Shown: piece after piece, positions 26,301-36,689 of the stretch
Layout of the letters: every line of letters starts with the position of its first letter
How positions within the stretch are numbered: the stretch's first letter is position 1
Assembly (NCBI RefSeq): GCF_945952405.1
Contig: NZ_CAMFIA010000001.1
Span: 62,001-126,000, forward strand
Direction of reading: 5' to 3'
Length of the DNA: 64,000 nt
DNA from: an uncultured Stenotrophomonas sp.
Lineage (GTDB): Bacteria > Pseudomonadota > Gammaproteobacteria > Xanthomonadales > Xanthomonadaceae
Program-made: the position numbers and the translations under genes
Notes under the pieces: model-generated
Databases searched by the model: none
What the model was told of the DNA's origin: nothing
The model's input: the letters and a program-made list of their open reading frames with translations, nothing else

Positions 26301-27185
26301 TCAATCCTGTTCGCGGTGGTAGGTGGCCACGTCTTCCCAGCCCATCTCGCGGGCATGGCGGGCCATGCGTTCGGCCAGGAATACCGAGCGATGCTTGCCG
26401 CCGGTACAGCCAAAGGCGACAGTCACATAGCTGCGGGTGCCATCGGCCAGCTTCGGCAGCCAGGTATCGAGGAAATCCATCAGCTGGGTGAGGTAGCGCT
26501 GTACATCCGGCTGCGCTTCCAGGTACTCGCGCACGCCGGGTTCGCGGCCGCTCAGCGCACGCAGCTCCGGGTCCCAGTGCGGATTGGGCAGCACCCGCGC
26601 ATCGAACACGAAGTCCGCTTCGGCGGGCACGCCGCGCTTGTACGCGAACGATTCGAACAGCAGCGACAGGCTGGTGGCATGCCCCATCGTGAACTCGGTG
26701 ACGATCCGGCGCCGCAGCTGGTGCACGTTGAGGCCGCTGGTGTCGATCACCGCATCGGCCTCGCGGCGCAGCGGCGCGGTCAGCTCGCGTTCGCGGGCGA
26801 TCGCCTCGGGCAGCGACAGCCCGAGCTGGCTCAGCGGGTGGCGGCGGCGGGTATCGGCATAGCGCTTGAGCACGGCCTCGTCGCTGGCCTCGAAGAACAG
26901 CACCTTCACTTCCACGCCGGCGTCGGAAGCCAGCTGGCGCCAGTCACCCAGCTGGCTCAGGTCGGCCTGGCCACGCACGTCGATGCCCACCGCCAGCCGG
27001 CGTGGCGCGCTGCCGTCGTGGTTGGCCAGCAGGCTGCGCACGAAGTCCGGCAGCAGGTTGATCGGCAGGTTGTCCGAGCAGTAGTAGTCCTGGTCCTCGA
27101 AGGTTTTCAGGGCGACGGATTTACCCGAGCCGGACAGGCCGCTGACGATGATCAGGGTCGGGGCGGATGGGATGACGGTGCTCAT
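26301..27185 (-). CDS. rapZ: RNase adapter protein RapZ
   Basis: A 294-residue protein of the RapZ family (formerly YvcJ/YhbJ). In E. coli it senses glucosamine-6-phosphate and delivers the sRNA GlmZ to RNase E. The N-terminal kinase-like domain has Walker A GLSGSGKS (16-23). The C-terminal domain includes [23 protein letters not shown], a conserved basic RNA-binding region. Whether GlmZ/GlmY-like sRNAs exist in this organism cannot be seen. The gene follows hprK by 27 bases, in the usual order after ptsN. Confidence 0.96.
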   Translation of the reverse strand: MSTVIPSAPTLIIVSGLSGSGKSVALKTFEDQDYYCSDNLPINLLPDFVRSLLANHDGSAPRRLAVGIDVRGQADLSQLGDWRQLASDAGVEVKVLFFEASDEAVLKRYADTRRRHPLSQLGLSLPEAIARERELTAPLRREADAVIDTSGLNVHQLRRRIVTEFTMGHATSLSLLFESFAYKRGVPAEADFVFDARVLPNPHWDPELRALSGREPGVREYLEAQPDVQRYLTQLMDFLDTWLPKLADGTRSYVTVAFGCTGGKHRSVFLAERMARHAREMGWEDVATYHREQD

Positions 27186-27212
27186 GGACGGGCTCTTCGA
27201 AGGACGGGGATT

Positions 27213-28163
27213 TCAGGGCGTTCGCCGTTCCAGCAGGTTGCTGTGGCGGGCGATGAACATCGCCGCCGGGTCGATGCCCTTGGTACGCAGGATGTGCAGG
27301 CGGGTAGCCGCCTCGGTCAGCACGGCCAGGTTGCGGCCCGGCATCACCGGCAGGGTGATCAGCGGCACGTCCAGGTCCAGCACATGGCGGGTCCCCGAAT
27401 CGCCGGTCAGGCGCTCGTAGCCATGCGGGGTGGGTTCGGTCATCGGCTTGGTCAGGTGGACGATCAGCCGAAGGTACTTGTTCTTCTTTACAGCCGTGTC
27501 GCCGAACATCTCGCGCACGTTCAGCACGCCCAGTCCGCGCACTTCCAGCAGGTCCTGCAGCAGTTCGGGGCAGGTGCCGTCGAGCACGTCGGGCGCGATC
27601 TGGGTGAATTCGGGGGCATCATCCGCCACCAGGCGGTGGCCACGGCTGAGCAGTTCCAGCGCCAGCTCGCTCTTGCCGGACCCGGCCTCGCCGGTGATCA
27701 GTACGCCGATCGAGTAGATCTCCATGAACACGCCATGCAGGATCACCCGCGGCGCCAGCGTGCGCGCCAGATGGTAGGACAGGTGGTTGAGCAGTTCGTG
27801 GCCGCGCTTGGGCGACAGCCACAACGGCGTACCGGATTCATCGGCGGCCGCGCGCAGGTCTTCCGGGCACGCCTGGTTGCGGGTCAGCACCAGCGCCAGC
27901 GGATGCGACTGCATGATCTTCTCGATCGTCTCCCAACGTTGGCGGGGTTCCAGCGCGTCCAGCCAGGACAGTTCCTCGGTGCCCAGGATCTGCACCTTGT
28001 TGGGATAGATGGTGTTGAGATAGCCGGCCAGTGAAGGACGCCGCGAGACCGTGTTGCCGGCCTCCAGCTCGCGTTTCTCCCCCGATTTGCCGGCGGCCCA
28101 GCGCAGCCCCAGCCGCTCGCGCTGCTGTTCGAACAGTTCGCGGGCGGTGATGCTGGTATTCAT
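27213..28163 (-). CDS. hprK: HPr kinase/phosphorylase
   Basis: A 316-residue bifunctional enzyme that phosphorylates HPr on Ser46 and reverses it. The P-loop is GEAGSGKS (158-165), with His143 in the conserved LHGVF segment just before it. The family signature [15 protein letters not shown], followed by K-rich and E-rich regions, is complete. HPr kinase is unusual in gammaproteobacteria but typical of Xanthomonadales. Its ATG overlaps the ptsN stop (ATGA), so it is translated with ptsN. Confidence 0.96.
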   Translation of the reverse strand: MNTSITARELFEQQRERLGLRWAAGKSGEKRELEAGNTVSRRPSLAGYLNTIYPNKVQILGTEELSWLDALEPRQRWETIEKIMQSHPLALVLTRNQACPEDLRAAADESGTPLWLSPKRGHELLNHLSYHLARTLAPRVILHGVFMEIYSIGVLITGEAGSGKSELALELLSRGHRLVADDAPEFTQIAPDVLDGTCPELLQDLLEVRGLGVLNVREMFGDTAVKKNKYLRLIVHLTKPMTEPTPHGYERLTGDSGTRHVLDLDVPLITLPVMPGRNLAVLTEAATRLHILRTKGIDPAAMFIARHSNLLERRTP

Positions 28164-28612
28164 GCGGCACTCGCAGGTGGGGTGAGGTCCAGTGCTTCGC
28201 GCAGCGCCCGTGCATCCCCCGCCTGGCGCAGGGCCTGGCGGATATCCGCGGCCGAGAACAGCTCGGCCAGTTCGGACAGGAGCATCAGGTGCTGGTGGGT
28301 GTAGTGGGCGGGGACGGCCATCGCGAACACCAGGTCCACCGGCTCGTCGCCACCGAAGTCGACCGGGGTGGCCAGGCGCAACAGGGCGCCGCGGGGACGA
28401 TCCAGGGTCGGTGCGCGGCCGTGCGGGATGGCGATGCCGTGGCCGATCGCGGTGCTGCCCAGCGCTTCGCGCTGGCACAGGTTCAGATAGATCTGTTCGG
28501 CGTTGGCCTGGCGGCAGGCCAGCAACCCGGCGGCGGCCTGCAGGACGCTGTCGCGGTCGGTGGCCGTGCAGAGCTGGGTCTGCACGGCCGCCAGGAGGTC
28601 AGTCAGGGGCAT
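28160..28612 (-). CDS. ptsN: Nitrogen-related PTS EIIA
   Basis: A 150-residue EIIA of the fructose/nitrogen class (EIIA-Ntr). His64, in GIAIPHGR, is the phosphorylation site. In E. coli it links the nitrogen-PTS state with potassium uptake and sigma-54-related processes. It lies directly downstream of hpf and upstream of hprK, the conserved rpoN-hpf-ptsN layout. No EI-Ntr (ptsP) is present, so HPr/EI in the same region is the likely phosphate donor. Confidence 0.95.
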   Translation of the reverse strand: MPLTDLLAAVQTQLCTATDRDSVLQAAAGLLACRQANAEQIYLNLCQREALGSTAIGHGIAIPHGRAPTLDRPRGALLRLATPVDFGGDEPVDLVFAMAVPAHYTHQHLMLLSELAELFSAADIRQALRQAGDARALREALDLTPPASAA

Positions 28613-28633
28613 GTCTGCGGGGAACAGTGGCGA

Positions 28634-28951
28634 TCAGCCACCATTGTCGCCCACCGGCAGCGGTGCGTGCTGCTGTTTTTTCTCCTTGTGCTTGATCACC
28701 AGGCGGTCAAGCTTGTCCGCAAGCAGGTCGATCGCGGCATACATGGTCTGGCCGCCGGCCTCGGCGTGCAGGGTCTGCCCCGGGATGTTGAGGCTGGCGT
28801 CGACGTGGTGCTCGGTCTTCTGCAGCTTGAGGGTCACCCGCGCTTCGCAGTGCTGGTCGAAGTGCTTTCCGATCCGGGCCAGCTTCTCCTCTACATAGGA
28901 CTGCAGGGCCGGGGTAACTTCGACGTCTTTGCCAAACGTTTCGATGCGCAT
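28634..28951 (-). CDS. hpf: Ribosome hibernation promoting factor (short form)
   Basis: A 105-residue short HPF. It has the core beta-alpha fold beginning MRIETFGKDVEVTPALQSYVE, with basic Lys/Arg residues near KHKEKKQQ that contact rRNA. The short form lacks the long dimerisation domain and acts with RMF in enteric bacteria. The last residues are a Gly/Asp-rich tail. It sits between rpoN and ptsN, the standard position. Confidence 0.96.
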   Translation of the reverse strand: MRIETFGKDVEVTPALQSYVEEKLARIGKHFDQHCEARVTLKLQKTEHHVDASLNIPGQTLHAEAGGQTMYAAIDLLADKLDRLVIKHKEKKQQHAPLPVGDNGG

Positions 28952-29009
28952 CGGGTTTCTCCTGTGTTCGGATGTGCCAATGAACCTCTCCGCCGGGCGC
29001 GGCGGTGCG

Positions 29010-30431
29010 TCAAGCGATTCTGACTCTTTCGTGCGAGGCGGAAATGTTCATGGCTTCACGATACTTCGCCACGGTGCGTCGCGCTACTGGAATTCCCGAC
29101 GATTTGAGCAGGTCAGCCAGCTTGGCGTCAGAAAGCGGCTTGCGCGGGTTCTCGTCGTCGATCAGGCGCCGGATCATCGCCTGGATGGCCGTGCTGGACG
29201 CCTCGCCACCGCCTTCGGTATCGATGCCGGAGGCGAAGAAGGCGCGCAGCGGCAGGGTCCCGCGCGGGGTGCGCACGTGCTTGCGGGCGATCGCGCGCGA
29301 TACCGTGGATTCGTGCAGGCCGAGCTCGGCAGCGATCTCGCGCAGGGTCAGCGGGCGCAGGGCCTGTTCGCCGAATTCGAGGAAGCCGGCCTGCTGCAGG
29401 ATCAGGCTGCGCACCACCCGCAGCAGGGTCTCGCCGCGTTGCTGCAGGCCCTTCAGCAACCAGCGCGCCTCCTGCAGCTGGGCGCGCAGGTAGCCGGCAT
29501 CGGCCTCGCCGCAGCGGCGGATCAACTGTTCGTAGCCGCGGTGGATCACCACCCGCGGGCCGGCATGTCCGGCCAGTGCCGCGCGCCAGATGCCGTTCTG
29601 CCGCCACACCACCACGTCCGGCACCACGTAGGTGTCCTGCGACAGTGGCGCGATCTGCGTGCCCGGGCGCGGGTCCAGCGAGCGCAGCAGGGTGACCGCG
29701 GTCTCGACCGCGTCCACCGGTTGCTTCAATTCGTGGGCCAGCCCGGCGACGCCGCTGCGCGGCAGGCGCTCCAGCGGCCCTGCGGCAATCTGTCGCGCCA
29801 GCGGCAGGCCAGGGGTGTCGCCGGCCAGCACATCCAGCTGCAGCTGCAGGCACTCGCCGAGGCTGCGCGCGGCCACGCCGACCGGATCGAAGCGCTGGAT
29901 GCGATGGAGCACGGCGAGGATCTCGTCCTCGTCGGCATGGATGGCCGGCAACAGGGTTTCGGCGAGGGTGGCCAGCGGTTCGCGCAGATAGCCGTCGTCG
30001 TCCAGCGCATCGATCACTGCGGCGCCGATGCTGCGGTCACGCGAAGACAGGTGCGACAGGTGCAGCTGCCAGAGCAGATGGTCGGCCAGCGTTTCGGTTT
30101 CGGCCACGCGTTCGGCGGCGCTGCCGGCATCGTCGTCATCATCGAAGCTGCCACCGCTGCCGGCCGCGCTCCAGTCCAGTTCGGCCGGCGCCCAGTCGTC
30201 ACCCGCATCGGTGCGCTCGGCGGGCGCTTCGCTGCCCGCGCCATCGTCGCCTTCGTTGGCGGCGCTGCTGTCGTGGCTGTCGGCCCAGTCCAGCAGGGGA
30301 TTGCTCTCCACGGCCTGGGCGATTTCCAGCTCCAGCTCGGTGGTCGACATCTGCAGCAGCTTGATGGCCTGCTGCAGCTGGGGCGTGAGCACCAGCTGCT
30401 GTCCCAACGATGTCTGCAGCCGAGTCTTCAT
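29010..30431 (-). CDS. rpoN: RNA polymerase sigma-54 factor
   Basis: A 473-residue sigma-54. The N-terminal Gln/Leu-rich activator-interacting region (LVLTPQLQQAIKLLQMS) is followed by a variable acidic stretch (about 60-110). The core-binding domain and the C-terminal RpoN box ARRTVAKYRE (450-459) come next. It recognises -24/-12 promoters of flagellar, pilus and nitrogen genes with enhancer-binding proteins. ATG 30431 (MKTRLQTSLGQQL) is preferred over a 29-residue upstream extension to 30518. It follows lptB by 40 bases. Confidence 0.97.
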   Translation of the reverse strand: MKTRLQTSLGQQLVLTPQLQQAIKLLQMSTTELELEIAQAVESNPLLDWADSHDSSAANEGDDGAGSEAPAERTDAGDDWAPAELDWSAAGSGGSFDDDDDAGSAAERVAETETLADHLLWQLHLSHLSSRDRSIGAAVIDALDDDGYLREPLATLAETLLPAIHADEDEILAVLHRIQRFDPVGVAARSLGECLQLQLDVLAGDTPGLPLARQIAAGPLERLPRSGVAGLAHELKQPVDAVETAVTLLRSLDPRPGTQIAPLSQDTYVVPDVVVWRQNGIWRAALAGHAGPRVVIHRGYEQLIRRCGEADAGYLRAQLQEARWLLKGLQQRGETLLRVVRSLILQQAGFLEFGEQALRPLTLREIAAELGLHESTVSRAIARKHVRTPRGTLPLRAFFASGIDTEGGGEASSTAIQAMIRRLIDDENPRKPLSDAKLADLLKSSGIPVARRTVAKYREAMNISASHERVRIA

Positions 30432-30471
30432 GCCTGTGCCGAAAGGAAGGAAAGGGCCCCGGCGCCTGCCG

Positions 30472-31191
30472 TCACAGCTTGAAGGAATCCCCAAGGTAGA
30501 CGCGACGCACGTCGGCATTGTCCAGGATCGCCTCGGGCGAGCCCTGCGCCAGCACGCTGCCCTCGGCGAGGATATACGCGCGGTCGCAGATTCCCAAGGT
30601 CTCGCGCACGTTGTGGTCGGTGATCAGCACGCCGATGCCACGCTGCTTGAGATGGGTGACGATGCGCTGGATCTCGCCGACGGAAATCGGGTCGACACCG
30701 GCGAACGGTTCGTCGAGCAGGATCAGGCGCGGCTGCGCGGCCAGTGCACGGGCGATTTCGCAGCGGCGGCGCTCGCCACCGGACAGGCTGGCGCCGAGCT
30801 GGTCGGCAACATGGCCCAGCTGCAGCTCGTCCAGCAGCCCGTTCAATTCACGCTCGCGGCCGGCCGAATCCAGGTCTTCGCGCAGTTCCAGCACCAGGCG
30901 GATGTTGTCGGCCACGGTCAGCTTGCGGAACACCGACGGTTCCTGCGGCAGGTAGCCCACGCCCTGCTTGGCGCGGGTGTACATCGGGTCACCGGTGATG
31001 TCCTTGCCGTCGAGCACGATGCTGCCGGCATCGGCGGCGACCAGGCCGACGATCATGTAGAAGCAGGTGGTCTTGCCGGCACCGTTGGGGCCGAGCAGGC
31101 CGACCACTTCACCGGCATCGAGGGTCAGCCCGAAGTCCTTGACGACTTCGCGCTGCTTGTAGCGCTTGCGCAGGCCCTTGGCGACGAGCAT
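30472..31191 (-). CDS. lptB: LPS export ABC transporter ATPase LptB
   Basis: A 239-residue ABC ATPase that powers lipopolysaccharide extraction from the inner membrane. Walker [10 protein letters not shown] is near residue 34, the signature LSGGERRR near 135, and Walker [16 protein letters not shown] follows, with switch His in TDHNVRE. The protein works with LptFG and LptC. Its ATG overlaps the lptA stop by one base, so they are coupled. Confidence 0.97.
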   Translation of the reverse strand: MLVAKGLRKRYKQREVVKDFGLTLDAGEVVGLLGPNGAGKTTCFYMIVGLVAADAGSIVLDGKDITGDPMYTRAKQGVGYLPQEPSVFRKLTVADNIRLVLELREDLDSAGRERELNGLLDELQLGHVADQLGASLSGGERRRCEIARALAAQPRLILLDEPFAGVDPISVGEIQRIVTHLKQRGIGVLITDHNVRETLGICDRAYILAEGSVLAQGSPEAILDNADVRRVYLGDSFKL

Positions 31192-31742
31192 TACTTCTTG
31201 CTCCCGGCCGGCTGCGCCGGCGTGGTGGCCTTGGGCTGTGCCGCCGGGGTGGCCGGGGCCTTGTTCTTCGGCGGAATGACGGTGCGCACGCGGCTGCCGT
31301 CACCCCCGGAGTTCATTTCGCCGGTGCGGGTGTTGTAGACCATGCGCTGGCCGGCGTTGGTGCCGCGTGCGCTGGTGACCTTGTAGTTGCCGGTCAGGGT
31401 GATGATCTCGGTCTTGATGTCGTAGTCGATGCGGTCGGCCAGGGCATCCATCCAGGTGCCGTCATCCAGCTGCTGCTTCATCTTGGCCTGCTTGCCGGTG
31501 AACACCACGCGCACGGCTTCGCCGTCCTTGAGGTAGATCTCGGCCTCGGACGAGCGCAGGTCCAGCGTGCCCTGGGTGATGATCACGCCCTGCGACAGCA
31601 CGGTCTTGCCGTCGCCGGTGAGCATGCCCGACTGTGCGCCGGAATCGATGTGCATGTCTTCGTTGCGGTCGGTGGACTTGGCGAAGGCGGCGCTGGGGAC
31701 AAGAAGACCGAGCGCGAGTACGGCAGCAAAGGGAATCTTCAT
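31191..31742 (-). CDS. lptA: Periplasmic LPS transport protein LptA
   Basis: A 183-residue OstA-like beta-jellyroll protein that bridges LPS across the periplasm. The N-terminus has a Sec signal ([21 protein letters not shown]). The repeats typical of the fold are visible ([32 protein letters not shown]). The C-terminus is a Pro/Ala/Lys tail of about 30 residues. The gene is separated from lptC by 103 bp of GC-rich sequence, although the two overlap or abut in many bacteria. Confidence 0.95.
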   Translation of the reverse strand: MKIPFAAVLALGLLVPSAAFAKSTDRNEDMHIDSGAQSGMLTGDGKTVLSQGVIITQGTLDLRSSEAEIYLKDGEAVRVVFTGKQAKMKQQLDDGTWMDALADRIDYDIKTEIITLTGNYKVTSARGTNAGQRMVYNTRTGEMNSGGDGSRVRTVIPPKNKAPATPAAQPKATTPAQPAGSKK

Positions 31743-31845
31743 CGGGGTCCGTTCTACCGGTGAGGGCCTCCCGGGTGGGCCGGGGGCGGAAGGGGGGGCT
31801 GCCGGCCGTGCGCCTGTCCGGAGACGTCGCAGGCTGGCGGCGGAA

Positions 31846-32421
31846 TCAGTGCCGGGGCGTGTAGCGGCCCTTGGACTGGCTGAGGAAATGATACGTGTTG
31901 TTCTTGGAATCCACCTCGAAGCCGACGCCGGACTGTTCCATGCCCGGGCGGGTCATGGTCACCCGGGCGTCGGTGCGGGCGCGGTTCTCCTTCGGGAACA
32001 CGTCCAGGTGATCGGTACGGAAGGTGGTGGGCGCCACGCCCGGATCGACCGGGCTGTCACCGGCGACGTTGCCGCGCAGCTTCATTTCATCGCCCTTGGC
32101 GCTGAGCCAGCCGGTCTCCGCACGCAGCGTCCAGTGCTTGCCATCCTTGTCCGGCATTTCGAACAGCGGGGTGGCGATGTTGATGGTCTGGTCGCCGCGC
32201 TGGCGTTCCAGCAGGGGCGCACGCAGGGTGGTCGATTCCTTGCCGTGCTCGTCCAGGGCAACGATCTGGAAGTCGTGCAGGATGTAATCCACCCCGACTT
32301 CCTGGCCGCCATGGGCCGGGCCCTTGTCGCGGTTGCGCAGCGCCGCCCAGCTGCTGAGCAGGGCCGCCAGCAGCAGACCGATGCCGAGGACGGTGCGCCA
32401 GTTCAGGGTCGGCAGGTTCAT
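31846..32421 (-). CDS. lptC: LPS export protein LptC
   Basis: A 191-residue bitopic inner-membrane protein with one N-terminal helix (about 10-27) and a periplasmic jellyroll domain. It accepts LPS from LptBFG and passes it to LptA. The DYILHDFQIVALDEHGK segment and GDEMKLRGNV match LptC. Its start overlaps the kdsC stop by 4 bases. Confidence 0.93.
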   Translation of the reverse strand: MNLPTLNWRTVLGIGLLLAALLSSWAALRNRDKGPAHGGQEVGVDYILHDFQIVALDEHGKESTTLRAPLLERQRGDQTINIATPLFEMPDKDGKHWTLRAETGWLSAKGDEMKLRGNVAGDSPVDPGVAPTTFRTDHLDVFPKENRARTDARVTMTRPGMEQSGVGFEVDSKNNTYHFLSQSKGRYTPRH

Positions 32422-32966
32422 GCGCCGAACCTCGCCAGGACCGCGTCAACATGGCCCTGGGCGGCCAGCAGGATGTCGCACAGCTCGCGCGCGGCGCCAC
32501 GACCGCCCTCGCTGCGGGTCTGCCAGTGCACGCGTTCGGCGATCCACGGATGGGCATTGGCCGGGGCCACCGCCAGGCCGACGGCGCCCAGCGGCGCCAG
32601 GTCGGGCAGGTCGTCGCCCATGAATGCCACCTGTTCCAGGCCGATGCCGTGCTGCGCGCACAGCGCCTGCACGCTGGCCAGCTTGTCGCCCACGGCGATC
32701 TGGGTGTCGATGCCGAGGTCAGCGCCGCGCCTGAGCGCGGACTGGCTGTTGCGTGCGGTGATCAGCACGGGATGGATACCGTGCTGTTGCAGCAGTTTCA
32801 GGCCCAGGCCGTCCTGCACGAAGTACGCCTTGCTCTCGTTGCCGTCCTTGTCGTAGTACAGCTGACCGTCGGTGAGGGTACCGTCCACGTCAAAGCAGGC
32901 CAGGCGGATACGGGCCGCAGCGGCATGCAGGTGGGCGGGGAAGGCGGGCAGGGGGGACCAGGGCAT
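32418..32966 (-). CDS. kdsC: KDO-8-phosphate phosphatase
   Basis: A 182-residue HAD-superfamily phosphatase that releases KDO from KDO-8-phosphate. The nucleophile motif DVDGTLTDG contains Asp26 and Asp28. The later GDDLPDLAPLG carries the Mg2+ ligands. The N-terminus has about 20 extra residues (MPWSPLPAFPAHLHAAAARI) compared with short homologues. It is part of the KDO/LPS operon, overlapping lptC by 4 bases. Confidence 0.95.
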   Translation of the reverse strand: MPWSPLPAFPAHLHAAAARIRLACFDVDGTLTDGQLYYDKDGNESKAYFVQDGLGLKLLQQHGIHPVLITARNSQSALRRGADLGIDTQIAVGDKLASVQALCAQHGIGLEQVAFMGDDLPDLAPLGAVGLAVAPANAHPWIAERVHWQTRSEGGRGAARELCDILLAAQGHVDAVLARFGA

Positions 32967-33032
32967 CAGGGCGGCAGGCTCGTTGGGGTCAGGTGCGGCG
33001 TTACAGACTGAATGGGGTCTACGGACTGTCGG

Positions 33033-34034
33033 TTAAACCACCCGGGCCCGCAACAGGTCATGAATGTTCAGGGCACCGACCGCGCGGCCCTGGCCATCGA
33101 CCACGATCAGGCCGTTGATCTTCTGGGTTTCCATCTGCCGGGCGGCCTCGACCGCCAGCTGGTCGGCGCCGATGGTGCGCGGATTGCGGGTCATCACATC
33201 GGCGATCTTCGCGGTGCGCACGTCCAGCGCGCTGTCCAGCGCCCGGCGCAGGTCGCCGTCGGTGAACAGGCCGATCAGCACGCCGTCGGCATCCACCACG
33301 GCGGTCATGCCAAGCCGCTTGCGGCTCATCTCCACCAGCGCTTCGCTGAGGCTGGCGCCGGCGCCCACGCTGGGCAGGTCATCGCCACTGTGCATGACGT
33401 CGGTGATGTGCAGCAGCAGGCGGCGGCCGAGGCTCCCGGCCGGGTGCGAGCGGGCGAAATCGTCGGCGGTGAAGCCGCGTGCATCGAGCAGGGCCACGGC
33501 CAGTGCATCGCCCATCGCCAGCGAGGCGGTGGTGCTGGAGGTCGGTGCCAGGGCCAGCGGGCAGGCTTCGGCCGGCACGCTCACGTCCAGGTGCACGTCG
33601 GCGGCGGTGGCCAGGCTGGACTGCGGGCGGCCGGTCATGGAGATCAGCACGTTGCCCTGGCGCTTCAGCACCGGCAGCAGCATCAGCACCTCATCCGATT
33701 CGCCCGAATAGGACAGCGCCAGCACCACATCGTCCTCGGTGATCATGCCCAGGTCGCCGTGGCCGGCCTCGCCCGGATGCACATAGAACGCCGGGGTGCC
33801 GGTCGAGGCGAGGGTGGCGGCGATCTTGCGGGCGATGTGGCCGGATTTGCCCATGCCGGTGGCGACCACCCGGCCGCGGCTGGCCAGGATGGCCTGGCAG
33901 GCCTGCTGGAAAGCCTCGCCGAGGCGGCCGGCGACGGCATCCAGGGCCTGCTGCTCGATCTCGAAGACGCGCCGGCCACTGGCGACCAGGCTGGCCGGAT
34001 CGACGGAACGGGGGGGCAGGAGGGACTCGGCCAT
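33033..34034 (-). CDS. kdsD: Arabinose-5-phosphate isomerase
   Basis: A 333-residue enzyme that converts ribulose-5-phosphate to arabinose-5-phosphate for KDO. An N-terminal SIS domain (VVATGMGKSGHIARKIAATLASTG; SYSGESDEVL) is followed by two CBS domains in the last 125 residues. The His and Glu residues of SIS aldose-ketose isomerases are in FYVHPGEAGHGDLG. ATG 34034 begins the minus-strand LPS/RpoN operon, divergent from the bolA-like gene by 54 bp. Confidence 0.96.
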   Translation of the reverse strand: MAESLLPPRSVDPASLVASGRRVFEIEQQALDAVAGRLGEAFQQACQAILASRGRVVATGMGKSGHIARKIAATLASTGTPAFYVHPGEAGHGDLGMITEDDVVLALSYSGESDEVLMLLPVLKRQGNVLISMTGRPQSSLATAADVHLDVSVPAEACPLALAPTSSTTASLAMGDALAVALLDARGFTADDFARSHPAGSLGRRLLLHITDVMHSGDDLPSVGAGASLSEALVEMSRKRLGMTAVVDADGVLIGLFTDGDLRRALDSALDVRTAKIADVMTRNPRTIGADQLAVEAARQMETQKINGLIVVDGQGRAVGALNIHDLLRARVV

Positions 34035-34088
34035 GCGGACGCCACGCAGCGGAAGTAGAATGAGCCCACATTTTATTAGGAAAGCCCG

Positions 34089-34319
34089 TTGGACGCTGAC
34101 ACCATCCGCAATCTGATCGAAACCGGCCTGCCCGGCGCCCGTGCCGACGTGCGTGGCGACGATGGCGTGCATTTCGAAGCGACCGTGGTCTGTGAGGCCT
34201 TTGCCGGCAAGATGCCGCTGGCCCGCCACCGGATGGTGTATGCCACCCTGGGCGACCTCATGGGTGGCGCGATCCACGCGCTGGCGCTGAAAACCGTGAC
34301 CCCGGCCGAAGCCGGCTGA
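34089..34319 (+). CDS. ibaG: BolA/IbaG family protein
   Basis: A 76-residue BolA-like protein, read from TTG 34089 with AGGA about 9 bases upstream. It shows HFEATVVCEAFAGKMPLARHRMVYATLGDLMGG, whose H/Y pattern and LxxRHxxVY segment identify the IbaG (YrbA) branch. BolA proteins bind [2Fe-2S] clusters together with monothiol glutaredoxins. It lies 21 bases before murA, as in many proteobacteria. Confidence 0.9.
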   Translation: MDADTIRNLIETGLPGARADVRGDDGVHFEATVVCEAFAGKMPLARHRMVYATLGDLMGGAIHALALKTVTPAEAG

Positions 34320-35935
<1,616 letters not shown>

Positions 35936-35942
35936 AAAAAAT

Positions 35943-35968
35943 CGCCCGCGCAAGCGGGCGTTTTCTTT
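35943..35968. terminator. Bidirectional Rho-independent terminator
   Basis: CGCCCGC-GCAA-GCGGGCG (35943-35960) is followed by TTTTCTTT on the plus strand and preceded by eight A, which give a T-run on the minus strand. It therefore can end both the murA transcript and the convergent DUF3108 transcript. Confidence 0.9.
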
Positions 35969-35971
35969 CCG

Positions 35972-35994
35972 GTAGTGCCGGCCGCTGGCCGGCA
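35972..35994 (+). repeat. SMAG/REP element after the terminator
   Basis: GTAG followed by TGCCGGCC-GCT-GGCCGGCA, a perfect 8-bp stem with the canonical GTAG foot. It is 4 bases beyond the terminator T-run and 9 bases before the DUF3108 stop. Confidence 0.85.
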
Positions 35995-36003
35995 ACCCCC
36001 CGG

Positions 36004-36687
36004 TCAGTTCATCGCCTTGATGGTCAGGTCCAGCGCATCGCGGTCGTTCTCACGCTGCAGCATGCGCGCCGGCACCGGGAAGTCCGGCACGATCCAGGCG
36101 ATCAGTTCCTTGTTGCCATCGGCACGCGAGACCTTGGTGGCCTCGTAGCTCTTGCCGCCCACGGTGATCGATTCCTTGCCGATCACGCGGTAGGTCATGT
36201 TCTTGATCCGGCCCTCGTCCACCATGCGGTAGCTCAGCGGCTTGCCGGCGGCCAGGTCGCGGGCGATCGCCAGGTTGATCAGCAACGCATCCATGTCGCC
36301 GGCCTTCAGCGCGATCGGCCCCGCACGATCCGGCTTGATGTCGCCGGTCCAGGTGGCCTGGTTGCTGGTCCAGTTGTAGGTGGCCTGCACGTTGCGCTTC
36401 TTCACCAGCAGGGCCGAACGGTCCTGGCTGCTGAGCGGGCGCAGCTGGCCGCGGACTTCCTCGAACACGGTGCTCTGGCTGAGGTCGGCCAGCTGGTTCT
36501 TCACCTGCAGCGTGTAGCGCCATTTGTTGGCGCCCTCGCTGCTCAGGGTCATGCTGCCATTGGCCTGCATGCCCATGTAGCTGGCCAGGTAATCGGCCTT
36601 GAACGGCTCCAGCGCCATCGCCGGCAGGCTGGCCATGGTCAGCGCCGCAGCGGCGAGCCAGGTGAGGGGGCGGGTCAGGGTGCTCAT
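36004..36687 (-). CDS. DUF3108 protein (paralogue 1)
   Basis: A 227-residue exported protein with a Sec signal (WLAAAALTMASLPAMA) and the DUF3108 core. It shares about half of its residues with the next gene in shared blocks such as STVFEE, TYNW, WTGDIK and ALLINLAIARD. DUF3108 proteins are periplasmic beta-rich proteins of unknown function, often next to purN. The start ATG 36687 is 2 bases from the upstream paralogue's stop, showing tandem duplication. Confidence 0.88.
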   Translation of the reverse strand: MSTLTRPLTWLAAAALTMASLPAMALEPFKADYLASYMGMQANGSMTLSSEGANKWRYTLQVKNQLADLSQSTVFEEVRGQLRPLSSQDRSALLVKKRNVQATYNWTSNQATWTGDIKPDRAGPIALKAGDMDALLINLAIARDLAAGKPLSYRMVDEGRIKNMTYRVIGKESITVGGKSYEATKVSRADGNKELIAWIVPDFPVPARMLQRENDRDALDLTIKAMN

Positions 36688-36689
36688 GC

